Positions 1 to 8,001 of a DNA stretch of 64,000 nt are shown one piece after another; the stretch's first letter is position 1, and every line of letters begins with the position of its first letter. Where the stretch lies: NCBI RefSeq assembly GCF_042643265.1, contig NZ_JBHRRZ010000035.1, positions 11,870 through 75,869 on the forward strand, written 5' to 3'. This stretch comes from Virgibacillus_O sediminis (GTDB lineage: Bacteria > Bacillota > Bacilli > Bacillales > Amphibacillaceae). The position numbers were made by a program, and so were the translations under genes. Under the pieces are notes generated by a model. The model was not told the DNA's origin, searched no databases, and saw nothing but the letters and a program-made list of their open reading frames with translations.

Positions 1-800
1 CCGTTTTCCTTAAAATAGCTAATCCATTTCCCCGTACTGTCATCGGCAGTTATATCTACAAAGGCTCCATCATTGGATAGAGCAATGGCATCATCCATCA
101 ATTCCCGGCTTCTAGTAATATGGGTGGCATAGATATTGGAAGGAGGAATTTCATAGTCCTTTAATAATTTATGAAGGGGGGACAAATATCCTTTACCAGG
201 GCCTACATGAAAATGAGTTACTCCGGCTTTCCCACTGAGCAGCCCTCCTATTCTTGCCTCGGCTACCAATTTAGCCAATTCATCTATGGTCGGTTGGGCA
301 GAGCGTGAATCAGAAATGGCTATTTCCCCCGCACCCAGGATTTTATTGATTAAGATAATGTCGTCTTTGACAGTGGACGTAATAGTAGGAGTAGGGACGT
401 GATAATTACCCGTATATATGAAAGTTGTTATTCCTTCCTCCTCAAGCGCGAAGGCTTTCGCTAGCAGGGAAGTCATATGACGAGTAGTCCCGTCTGTACC
501 AAGCACCCCCACTGCTGTAGTAATGCCACCGCTGATCATATCACTTAATTGAATCTCCGGTGTTCTAGTTGCAAAACCACCTTCTCCTCCACCCCCAATG
601 AAATGGACATGCGGGTCAATAAACCCCGGGGTAATAAGGGCACCTTCAGCATCGATTACTTCTAATTCAATTCCTGCCATGCCTAACGAAATTTCATCAA
701 CATCCCCGATTTTCATGATTTCTCTTCCAGCTATCAGGATAGATTTCTTACCTATGTATTCAGGCGCATAAATCTCTCCGTTCTTTATTAAAGTTAACAC
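1..800 (-). CDS. iadA: Isoaspartyl (beta-aspartyl) dipeptidase, partial at left edge
   Basis: Metal-dependent amidohydrolase that cleaves isoaspartyl dipeptides left after breakdown of damaged proteins; cytoplasmic. The N-terminal two thirds (about 266 codons; E. coli IadA has 390) lies in the window and the 3' end runs off the edge. Visible: the TIM-barrel metal site PGFIDPHVH near residue 65, followed by the family signature GGGGEGGFATRTPE, then GLLSGKAGVTHFHVG and a conserved THI segment. The start is GTG at 800: a strong AAGGAGGAG lies just upstream, whereas the in-frame ATG at 823 would overlap that site. A sigma-54 promoter lies about 85 bases upstream, and the activator gene is next to it on the same strand. 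Family assignment is firm. Confidence 0.93.
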   Translation of the reverse strand, partial: MLTLIKNGEIYAPEYIGKKSILIAGREIMKIGDVDEISLGMAGIELEVIDAEGALITPGFIDPHVHFIGGGGEGGFATRTPEIQLSDMISGGITTAVGVLGTDGTTRHMTSLLAKAFALEEEGITTFIYTGNYHVPTPTITSTVKDDIILINKILGAGEIAISDSRSAQPTIDELAKLVAEARIGGLLSGKAGVTHFHVGPGKGYLSPLHKLLKDYEIPPSNIYATHITRSRELMDDAIALSNDGAFVDITADDSTGKWISYFKEN

Positions 801-887
801 TCTATTCTTCTCCTCCTTTTCCATGAAACTTACAATATACTACAACTCTAGATAGCACATCCCCTTCCATTCTCTATTAATGAATAT

Positions 888-905
888 ATGCAAAAAACAT
901 GCCAA
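888..905 (-). promoter_or_regulatory. Sigma-54 (-24/-12) promoter of iadA
   Basis: The minus strand reads TTGGCATGTTTTTTGCAT, with GG and GC separated by exactly 10 bases, which matches the sigma-54 consensus TGGCAC-N5-TTGC. It points at iadA, and the gene just upstream encodes a sigma-54 activator. The -24 half overlaps the 3' arm of a terminator-like hairpin (899-946). Confidence 0.85.
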
Positions 906-946
906 CTCCAATAAGCTTTTATAATCCCACTTAGTAGAGTTGGCAT
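899..946 (-). terminator. Terminator of the sigma-54 activator gene, overlapping the iadA promoter
   Basis: The 10-bp arms ATGCCAACTC and GAGTTGGCAT are perfect complements. An inner TAAG/CTTA pairing shortens the loop. On the minus strand the hairpin is followed by GTTTTTTG. It lies 36 bases beyond the stop of the activator gene. Confidence 0.7.
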
Positions 947-981
947 ATACATTTAGGTTATTTTTTTAAATTTATTAAATC

Positions 982-3018
982 CTATAACTCCTCTAAAACT
1001 TTTAAACCTAGATTTGTAATTCTCGTTCCCTGCTTCTTAACACCAGTTACAACACATTTGCTCTCTTTTAAGATTTGAAGTTTTGTACGGAGCTGGCTGT
1101 CGCTTAAAGGAGTTTGAATCATAGGAAGCAAGGCAGCTCTCCCTATTCCTCTATTGACCGTACTATGAAGAGCCAAACACTCGAGAATTTCCTTATACAC
1201 TGGGAGGTCACCTTTTTTCTCTAAATATTGAATAGCCCGATTAGTACTTGATTCTCCCAATAACTCTTCCTTCATTTGTGGAGGCATGCTGTCAAGATCC
1301 GCTTCATTGCCCTCCACGGTCACGGAGAGGTAATGGATAAACGCTTCTAATTCACGAGCGTTTCCGGGCCAGTTATACCTTTCAATCTCTTCCACCATCT
1401 TTGAGGTGAAATTCATCGTGATAGAATGTTTTCTTAGAAAGTACTCAATTAAAGAATGAATATCCTCTTTTCTTTCCCGTAATGCAGGTATCCTGAGAGG
1501 CAACTGATTAAGCCTATAAAATAAATCCTCCCGAAATCCCTTATTCTCCATCATCCTATTGAGGTTTTTATTGGTTGCAGCTATGATCCGTATGTCAACC
1601 GGGATTACTTTATTACCCCCTACGCGCATTACCTGCTTCTCTTGGAGAACCCGGAGGATGGATGCCTGTATTTTTTCGGAGGCATCTCCAATCTCATCCA
1701 AAAAGAGCGTTCCGTGCTGTGCTAATTCAAATAGCCCCATTCTTCCGCCCTTCCTCGCTCCAGTGAAAGAACCCTCTTCATACCCAAAAAGCTCACTTTC
1801 AGCAATAGATTCTGTCAGTCCGGCAAAATTTACTGCAACAAAAGGGCCGTTCCTTCTTGAGGAGGCTTGATGAATAGCCTGAGCGAATAATTCCTTTCCC
1901 GTTCCACTCTCTCCAGTGATTAATACTGATAGATCTGTTCCAGCCATTCGCTTCGCCATTTTCTTAGTCTCAGTCAAACGATCGCTCATTCCCATAATAT
2001 CGCCGAATGTATACCTAGCGATTAAACCGGCATCTGACTTTCTTCTGCGAATTTCCTGTTCGAGCCTCTGTACGTGGGAAATATCCTGAAATATCACAAC
2101 GGAACCCAAAAACTTATCACTAACTGTAATAGGATTTAAAATGGTTAAAAGATCTCTCCCATTAACTCTTACCATGCGTTCCTGTGTCTCTTGTACTCTA
2201 TTACTTCCTTCTTCTATAGGAAAGGCCGGAATAATATCCGTATAATGCTGTGAATACGCTTCTTTCTCAGAAATCCCAAGAATACTGCTAGCCTGATCAT
2301 TAATTAATGTGATCTTGCCAACTGAATTTACAAAGATAATTCCTTCCTGGGCGGCATCGAGCACAGCTTCAAGCTGAGAATTTATATAGCGCTGTTCATC
2401 GGCTAACGCGGCAAGTTCCTTCCCTATACGGACAAAGTTTTTTACATAATCCATTGTCATATGATTAGCGTGCTCTAAGTCCTGATTCAACTCCTTGGCT
2501 ATTTCAAAAAGGGTTGATAAGTCCAAACTCCTATTGCCAAGATCTATAATTTGTTTGACCCCATCAGGTACCAAATGGGCCAATCCATAAGTAATGGCCA
2601 CATCCATATTTGTCACTTCCGGAAGAACTTCCATATCATTTGAAAATGGAGTTATATCCAGGTAATCAAAGCCTAGTCGGTTTAAAAGATCGACAGATTC
2701 ATACGCGCCTTCCTCGGTATTACTGACAAGCAGACATCTGGTGCCTTGTTTGAGCTGAAATAGCCTCTCAAGCTTATTAAAATCCACCGTCCGGTTTGCT
2801 GTAATAACAGGTGCTTTAATGGTGTTAGAATCTACTAAGTCATGATATAATTCATCAGCTCCCGACCAGAGAATTAAGTCCACTTCTTTTAAATCTACTG
2901 GAGGAAAATGATTGCTGCGTAATTGTATATGGTTACCGAATATTTCCTTCACTTTATCTCGAAAAGTATAATATAGACTGACTTCCTTTGTCATAACGAA
3001 GATAACAGGATTCTTCAT
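982..3018 (-). CDS. Sigma-54-dependent transcriptional activator (PAS, AAA+)
   Basis: About 678 residues. The first ~190 residues resemble the sensory domains of PrpR-type regulators. A PAS domain follows (about 215-320, ending in IFQDISHVQRLEQEI). The AAA+ domain has Walker A GESGTGKE, Walker B TLFLDEIGD and the sigma-54-contacting loop written GSFTGA instead of the usual GAFTGA. The C-terminal ~80 residues look like a winged helix rather than the usual Fis-type helix-turn-helix. The ATG at 3018 is preferred because GGGGG lies 7-8 bases before it, while the ATG at 3024 directly touches that site. It probably activates iadA from the sigma-54 promoter at 888-905, which is an inference from adjacency. 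The effector is unknown. Confidence 0.9.
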   Translation of the reverse strand: MKNPVIFVMTKEVSLYYTFRDKVKEIFGNHIQLRSNHFPPVDLKEVDLILWSGADELYHDLVDSNTIKAPVITANRTVDFNKLERLFQLKQGTRCLLVSNTEEGAYESVDLLNRLGFDYLDITPFSNDMEVLPEVTNMDVAITYGLAHLVPDGVKQIIDLGNRSLDLSTLFEIAKELNQDLEHANHMTMDYVKNFVRIGKELAALADEQRYINSQLEAVLDAAQEGIIFVNSVGKITLINDQASSILGISEKEAYSQHYTDIIPAFPIEEGSNRVQETQERMVRVNGRDLLTILNPITVSDKFLGSVVIFQDISHVQRLEQEIRRRKSDAGLIARYTFGDIMGMSDRLTETKKMAKRMAGTDLSVLITGESGTGKELFAQAIHQASSRRNGPFVAVNFAGLTESIAESELFGYEEGSFTGARKGGRMGLFELAQHGTLFLDEIGDASEKIQASILRVLQEKQVMRVGGNKVIPVDIRIIAATNKNLNRMMENKGFREDLFYRLNQLPLRIPALRERKEDIHSLIEYFLRKHSITMNFTSKMVEEIERYNWPGNARELEAFIHYLSVTVEGNEADLDSMPPQMKEELLGESSTNRAIQYLEKKGDLPVYKEILECLALHSTVNRGIGRAALLPMIQTPLSDSQLRTKLQILKESKCVVTGVKKQGTRITNLGLKVLEEL

Positions 3019-3338
3019 GATCATGCCCCCTGCTTAACTCATTGTTTCTTCATACTTTACACCTTCAGAAATCCCTCAACAAGAAGATTTAGTCAATTTT
3101 CAAATAGCAAATATTCATCTAAGGGAAGATTTGCCTTATGGAAATGTCTCTATTTGCTACCTTTTTCTTAAAGAAACACGGATATATTAGTTTGTATCCT
3201 TAGTTTAATAGCTTCCATAGAGCGACTGGCATTCTATCCATGACTGGCAATCTGATTTGTTAACACTCACAAAGAGAACATAAGACTATATTCTCCTCCT
3301 TTAGGATCAGCAAGAAGCGGGGAGGTCCCCCCGCTCCA
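3019..3338. other. Intergenic region with inverted repeat, upstream of the sigma-54 activator
   Basis: A+T-rich spacer with no coding potential that I can support. It holds a perfect 9-bp inverted repeat, TAGCAAATA (3105-3113) and TATTTGCTA (3151-3159), about 100 bases upstream of the activator gene, which could be a regulator site. A terminator hairpin for the next gene is at 3316-3335. Confidence 0.4.
3316..3335 (-). terminator. Terminator-like hairpin after the DUF4363 gene
   Basis: AGCGGGG pairs with CCCCGCT across a 6-base loop directly after the stop codon. The following tract TTCTTG is only weakly T-rich. Confidence 0.5.
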
Positions 3339-3704
3339 TCACAGCGAATATATATCCTCGAGAAGCCGGTGTACATTTGCCAGTTCCACCCTGGTTTCCG
3401 TGGAATCTTCTTCCTTTGCGGCGGCTATCAATTTACTGACGGCTTCATATAACCCTTCATACTCCCCTTCGTCTCCGATCAGCTGGATTTTCCAGCGGTG
3501 TTCTTTGTACAGCTTCCTCAGCTCGTCCGCCTCCTTCTCAATTTTTTTCCAATCGGAGGCTTCCAGAGAGCTTTCCAGCTTATCTACTTGGTCGAAAAAA
3601 ATATCTCCTCCCAGCACTCCCGCACATCCGGACATAAGGATCAACAGCCAGACGGAGGCCAGGACTCTCAGTGCTGCCATAACTTTCACCCCGTTCGCCT
3701 GCAT
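3339..3704 (-). CDS. DUF4363 family lipoprotein
   Basis: About 121 residues. A hydrophobic N-terminal stretch ends in the lipobox LMSGC, so the mature protein should be a membrane-anchored lipoprotein. The rest is mainly charged helix, typical of DUF4363 (function unknown). Start choice: an ATG at 3704 has AGGAA seven bases upstream, and an ATG at 3680 has GGGGTG six bases upstream. The longer reading from 3725 has no clear site. The divergent neighbour is a DUF421 protein; from memory the two families often sit together in Firmicutes, which supports a shared but unknown role in the envelope. Confidence 0.7.
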   Translation of the reverse strand: MQANGVKVMAALRVLASVWLLILMSGCAGVLGGDIFFDQVDKLESSLEASDWKKIEKEADELRKLYKEHRWKIQLIGDEGEYEGLYEAVSKLIAAAKEEDSTETRVELANVHRLLEDIYSL

Positions 3705-3764
3705 GGTTATTCCTATATTGCCCAATAATATGAAAAGCTTCCATCTTTAGTTGGAGGAGATTCT

Positions 3765-4619
3765 ATGCCCGAGATCGTACTGATTCTGATTCGTTCTATC
3801 TGGTCCTTCCTTGTCCTGCTGCTGATGGCACGGCTCATGGGCAAGAAGCAGATTGCGCAGTTGACGTTTTTTGATTATGTGGTAGGCATCACTATCGGAT
3901 CGATTGCTGCCACGATGTCGGTGGACCAAAATGTAAAGATTTCCAATGGGCTGGGTGCCCTCGTTATCTGGGGGCTCTTCCCTATCGTCCTTGCCTACCT
4001 GGGAATGAAAAACCGTACCTTTTCCCAACTGACCGATGGCAAGCCGGCTGTCGTCATTGAACAGGGGAAGGTTCTGGATAAAAATATGCGGAAAAACAGA
4101 ATGACTGTCGATGAGTTGATGCTGCAGCTGCGTGAGAAGGGAATTTTCAAAATTTCCGATGTAGAAATGGCGATCCTTGAAACCAATGGAGAAATAAGCA
4201 TTATGAAAAAGACAGATAAACAGCCAATAACGCCAAGCACTCTGGGAATTCCCGTCGAAAATGAGCATGGTCCGACAATCGTCATCATGGATGGCCGGGT
4301 GCTGAATAAAAGTCTGTCGAAGCTCGGCTATTCCACCTCCTGGCTGCTGGGGGAAATTGAGAAACAGGGTGCACAGGAACTGAACGATGTCTTTATTGCA
4401 CAAATTGATTCCAAAGGGCAAATGTATGTGGACCTTTATAAAGATATGGAGAAAAAGCAGGCCGTAAATGAGCGGTCCTTGCTGGAGCATCCCTCAAGAA
4501 GATACAGGCGGACTTGGAAAACTATGCACTCCAGACAGAGAATCACCAGGCCAAGACCATGTATGCTGATCAGGCGGAAAAATTGCAGAAAATGCTGGAT
4601 GAGGTGGAGGGGTATATGA
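3765..4619 (+). CDS. DUF421 (YetF-type) membrane protein with C-terminal frameshift
   Basis: Three N-terminal membrane segments (about residues 4-85) are followed by the DUF421 core (GKPAVVIEQGKV, and later TIVIMDGRVL). Strong site GGAGGAG before ATG 3765. From about 4484-4488 the frame turns into an Arg/Cys-rich tail. The next frame instead gives a normal amphipathic tail (ASLKKIQADLENYALQ onward) ending at TGA 4628-4630. One missing G in the GAGCATCC stretch explains this, so the gene carries a -1 frameshift near residue 240 or there is a sequencing error. The conserved domain is intact, so it may still work. Function unknown. Confidence 0.82.
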   Translation: MPEIVLILIRSIWSFLVLLLMARLMGKKQIAQLTFFDYVVGITIGSIAATMSVDQNVKISNGLGALVIWGLFPIVLAYLGMKNRTFSQLTDGKPAVVIEQGKVLDKNMRKNRMTVDELMLQLREKGIFKISDVEMAILETNGEISIMKKTDKQPITPSTLGIPVENEHGPTIVIMDGRVLNKSLSKLGYSTSWLLGEIEKQGAQELNDVFIAQIDSKGQMYVDLYKDMEKKQAVNERSLLEHPSRRYRRTWKTMHSRQRITRPRPCMLIRRKNCRKCWMRWRGI

Positions 4620-4747
4620 GGGGCGGGTGAACAAGATGTCGTGAGGGTGCTATTGTGCCCCATTCATCACATACACACTGATTATTCCTTTCCCAGTATG
4701 CCTGATCCCTATTCCAGCCAAAAGCTGTCACTCTCCAAATCCCCCTG

Positions 4748-4756
4748 TGATATAAT
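4748..4756 (+). promoter_or_regulatory. Extended -10 promoter of the EAL-domain gene
   Basis: TGATATAAT fits an extended -10 element about 33 bases before the TTG start. No good -35 is visible. Confidence 0.55.
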
Positions 4757-4788
4757 ATAGGGTATAGTAAATTGCGGAGGTGGATGAT

Positions 4789-6009
4789 TTGGACCCATTG
4801 GATATCATGCTGCATCAGGAAAAGGTGGTCCCCCATTACGAACCGATCATCAGCGCGGATACGCAGCTTGTCGTCGGCTATGAGGTGAAGCCTTATTTTC
4901 AGATGCAGGAAGATGATATACGAAGCCTCGACTGGTTTTTCGAGGATCCTTCCATCCCGGATGAATTTCAGCTAGAGTTAAGTTCCATCATTCAACACAA
5001 AGCACTCGAGACCTTTAGGAAGACGGACCAGTCGTTATACTTATTTTTCAACTATGATGCACGGCTCCTTGCCAGGGATAATGGTGAGACATTAATGGCC
5101 CAGCTGGAATCCTACATAGATTTGGGGCTGGATATCAGCAGAATTTATCTGGAGCTGAAAGAAGAGTTTATTGTGAACCGGATTGAAGAGCTTCGGCCGA
5201 TGTTCAATTATATGAAAGCCCTTGGGCTCAAGATAGCGGTGGATGATGTTGGACAGCGGAGCGGCAATCTGGAGTGGATGGCACAAGTGCGCCCACATGT
5301 GGTAAAAGTGGATGCAAACTTCCTAAAGGACAATCTGATGCCGCATCTCTACCGAGAGGTGCATCAGTCGCTTGCCTCGCTGTCCCGGAAGATCGGTTCC
5401 ACCCTGCTGTTTAAGGAAATCTCCAGTTTCCAGCAACTCAATTATGCCTGGCGGAATGGCGGACAGTTCTATCAGGGAAGCTATTTGAAGCGGGCGGACT
5501 CTGCCTATGTAGATGCAGAATGCGTACAGGAGCGGATGAAGGAGGATTTCCACCACTTTGTCACATTTGAAAAGAGAAAAGTGAAGGCACAGATGGAGCT
5601 CGCCAACCTGATCAGCTCGCAGTTCCACACGATACTGAGTAATGTAACGGCTGATGTTTCCTACGATGAAACGATTTTAGCTGTCGGCAAGACATGCAGC
5701 CGTTATGCATTCCGGGTGTACATCTGTAATGAAGAAGGAATCCAGCTGTCGTCCAATGCGGAGAAAAATCAACATGGCGAGTGGGAACTTTATAGTGAGG
5801 GCCGTCATAAGAACTGGAGCTGGCGTCCATATTTCTTTGAAAATATCATCCGCATGAATGTCGAGAAAAAAGGCATTCTTTCCGACCTTTATACGGATAT
5901 TGAGCGGGATGAACAGATTCGCACGTACTCCTATCCCCTTTCCAACAAGCTCTACATCTTCTTGGATGTGCCGTATGAGTATCTGTATGAACAGGAAGGG
6001 CTTTTATAA
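4789..6009 (+). CDS. ykuI: EAL-domain c-di-GMP-binding protein, YkuI-like
   Basis: About 406 residues: EAL domain (1-250) plus the YkuI-type C-terminal PAS-like domain (about 260-406, with NWSWRPYF and the closing YEYLYEQEGLL). The start is TTG at 4789. GGAGG lies 8 bases upstream and the protein then begins DPLDIM as B. subtilis YkuI does; the GTG at 4780 would overlap the ribosome site. The EAL motif reads EVK in GYEVKPYF, so the third position is changed, but FFNYDA, LELKEE, VDDVG and VVKVD still supply the usual Asn, Glu, Asp and Lys ligands. B. subtilis YkuI binds c-di-GMP with little or no hydrolysis, so a binding role is likely here. Confidence 0.9.
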   Translation: MDPLDIMLHQEKVVPHYEPIISADTQLVVGYEVKPYFQMQEDDIRSLDWFFEDPSIPDEFQLELSSIIQHKALETFRKTDQSLYLFFNYDARLLARDNGETLMAQLESYIDLGLDISRIYLELKEEFIVNRIEELRPMFNYMKALGLKIAVDDVGQRSGNLEWMAQVRPHVVKVDANFLKDNLMPHLYREVHQSLASLSRKIGSTLLFKEISSFQQLNYAWRNGGQFYQGSYLKRADSAYVDAECVQERMKEDFHHFVTFEKRKVKAQMELANLISSQFHTILSNVTADVSYDETILAVGKTCSRYAFRVYICNEEGIQLSSNAEKNQHGEWELYSEGRHKNWSWRPYFFENIIRMNVEKKGILSDLYTDIERDEQIRTYSYPLSNKLYIFLDVPYEYLYEQEGLL

Positions 6010-6021
6010 GGCATAAAAAAA

Positions 6022-6050
6022 GGGAGCAGCTGGTACTGCTCCCTTTTCTT
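6022..6050. terminator. Bidirectional terminator between ykuI and the M14 remnant
   Basis: GGGAGCAG pairs with CTGCTCCC over a 6-base loop, with an A-run before and TTTTCTT after. It can serve both converging units. Confidence 0.85.
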
Positions 6051-6056
6051 ATGTCT

Positions 6057-6877
6057 TTACCGTTCGGTGAGGGGGATGTCATCATAATCCTCTACATCCA
6101 GCTCATGTACTTCACCGGAGGCCACGCTGTCCAAAATGCCGTACAACCCGGTTTCCACCGCTTTGGTCAATTGGCCTAATTTCTTCTGGCCAAAGCTCTG
6201 TGTCTGCCCGGTCACCTCGAACAATACTGCTCCGCTACCATTCATGGCAAAGGAGCCAAGTGCTGTTCCCGGCAGGTCAAGGTCCTGTGGATACAGGGTG
6301 ATATTGCCGAATGGCGAGTTGCCCATTTCCTGCAAGGCATCATATGCAGCGACATTCAACTGTTTGGAAAACTCTACATTATACTCGTCCGCTTATGCTT
6401 CTATTTTCCTCCCTCTTCTGTTTCAGATTCAGGAATGAACACGCCGGATAAGGAAAGTGTCACCGGATCATCGGTGCCTTCTACCACATATTCCCCTTGG
6501 TGGTGCAGGTCGATGAATACATGCACATTACCGTACTCTTCCTGCAGGCCTTTATACACATCACGGATGGTTTGGGCTTCTGGGGTGATGAACCAGCCAG
6601 GCTGAGAGGAATCGTTAGGGAAATCATCCGGCTGCGGCGTGTAATCCAGATTCGGGTTAAAATCCCGGTTGACATCAAACCCTGGATTCACTCCATAATT
6701 CCAATATTGATTTTCATAAGTATAATAGTTCCAGGAAGGTTCCGACCCCTCCAGCTGTGGGAAGTCTTCCACTACGTCCTCCCATGTCATATCATTACCG
6801 CGACGATTGCGCTCGGTGGCATCCGGATCCGCCGATGACCCGTGAATCAAGACGTGGAAGGATGGGGGAAGTTTCAT
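6057..6877 (-). pseudogene. M14-type zinc carboxypeptidase remnant
   Basis: Two adjacent frames encode the middle and C-terminal parts of an M14 metallopeptidase. One (to 6401) has GFDVNRDFNP and the zinc ligand region FIDLHHQGEY. The other (from about 6370) continues EYNVEFSKQLNVAAYDALQ and holds the catalytic-Glu region AVLFEVTGQ. They are separated by a TAG, a frame change and a further TAA near 6393. The signal peptide and the first zinc site (HxxE) are missing: upstream homology stops near 6850 and runs straight into the terminator of the next gene. The gene is therefore 5'-deleted and frameshifted. Confidence 0.8.
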
Positions 6878-6889
6878 CGTTTCTTCCAT

Positions 6890-6928
6890 AAAAAAGCAGC
6901 CACCTGCTATCACCTTTCAGATGGCTGC
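6890..6928 (-). terminator. Terminator of the YdjM-type gene
   Basis: On the minus strand GCAGCCATCTG pairs with CAGGTGGCTGC (one G-U pair), followed by six T. It sits directly upstream of the 5'-truncated M14 remnant. Confidence 0.8.
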
Positions 6929-6940
6929 CCTATGTATTGG

Positions 6941-7567
6941 TTAAAATTGCTGGCCTGTCAATGGCGCCAGCAGCTTTACGCCTTTTCTATTGCCTGGAAC
7001 CCATCTAGAGTCGCCGACTAAATGGGATGCATAGCCGAGCATGCAGGCATAAAACATGCCGTGGATTTGCACATCCATCGAAAATAAATAACTGATATAG
7101 CTGAAGAAAGCGAGACCCAGCACGGAATGGGTGTAAGACCGATGTGGCACAAGCGAGGCAAGCACGACATAAGCGCCAAGCAAGATGAGCCACAGAACAT
7201 TCATGGCCACCCCAAGCAGAATGACACCGGCACCGGTGACGGTAAGCATCATTTTCTCCGACATCTTTCGGGAAAAGAAAAACAGAAGCATGCCGACACC
7301 GATGCCGATAGCCCGGTCGGCACCAATCCCCTCTGCCCATGAGTAATAGACAAGCCATAAAGCAACAAAGCTCAGGACAATTTTCAACGGTTCCGATGGG
7401 AGAGTGATCCGGTTCGAAAGCCTGCCTCCCGTATCCAGGTCTGGGAATAGCCCAGCGATCATGCTGGCACTGATCAAAGCGACGCTGTCCATCGGCTCGG
7501 CCCCATAATAGGCCGCAACACCGAAGCCCACAGCGCCCCCGATCATTGCATGTGTTGTTCCCTTCAT
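6941..7567 (-). CDS. YdjM/DUF457 family membrane-bound metal-dependent hydrolase
   Basis: 208 residues with about five membrane segments. It opens MKGTTHAMIG with the family His at position 6. It then shows FPDLDTGG (Asp pair) and VPHRSYTHS and GYASHLVGD (metal-binding His/Asp), the usual DUF457/YdjM pattern. A strong hairpin follows the stop. The divergent neighbour (8002) is too distant to be linked. Substrate unknown; some homologues were noted as LexA-regulated, but no LexA box was recognised here. Confidence 0.85.
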   Translation of the reverse strand: MKGTTHAMIGGAVGFGVAAYYGAEPMDSVALISASMIAGLFPDLDTGGRLSNRITLPSEPLKIVLSFVALWLVYYSWAEGIGADRAIGIGVGMLLFFFSRKMSEKMMLTVTGAGVILLGVAMNVLWLILLGAYVVLASLVPHRSYTHSVLGLAFFSYISYLFSMDVQIHGMFYACMLGYASHLVGDSRWVPGNRKGVKLLAPLTGQQF

Positions 7568-8001
7568 GTTGCGTTCCCCCCTTCCTGCTTTTTCATATTA
7601 TACAGGAACAAGAGGGGTTATGGTAAACATACGTTCTGTTTTAAAAATTATGGGTTAATCATGGACGGATGACGCCTTCTCTGCAAGCCCGGTGATATAA
7701 TCGAAAAATCCATCCCTGTGCTCGAGGGTCTTACTTCTATGAAAAAGGCAGTCTGGCATCCATTTTAGCGTCATTTTTCCAGGATAGTTGTTAAATTTCA
7801 AGATAGAGGAGTGGATAGATGCCGGTAGAGGTGCCAATAAAAAAGGGAAGCAAGGCAAGGTTTTCTCCGTAACTAACTAGTATCCAAGAAAAAAGGGCTA
7901 TTTTTATAGCCTGGACATATAATTTCAATATAGTGAATCTTATGGTATTATGTACATTATTGTGTTCGAAAAATGTCAAAATTTGAATAAGGGGGAATAC
8001 G
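7568..8001. other. Intergenic region, no supported gene
   Basis: It holds the divergent promoter areas of the YdjM-type gene and atoE. A TGATATAAT extended -10 faces right near 7690 with no gene behind it. A short minus-strand frame (7655-7858) lacks a convincing start and homology. Nothing else was recognised. Confidence 0.4.

Noticed and set aside
937..960. Second sigma-54 promoter on the plus strand (GAGTTGGCATATACATTTAGG)
   Set aside because: It has the -24 GG but no GC at the -12 position, and no gene follows. It is the other arm of the terminator.
3765..4490. Minus-strand frame of 247 codons over the DUF421 gene (and similar long frames opposite sbcC, sbcD and the acyl-CoA ligases)
   Set aside because: Antisense shadows of well-supported genes with no start signals.
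7655..7858. Small minus-strand gene between the YdjM-type gene and atoE
   Set aside because: Only a TTG start with GGAG, odd composition, no recognised family, and a rightward promoter-like element runs against it.
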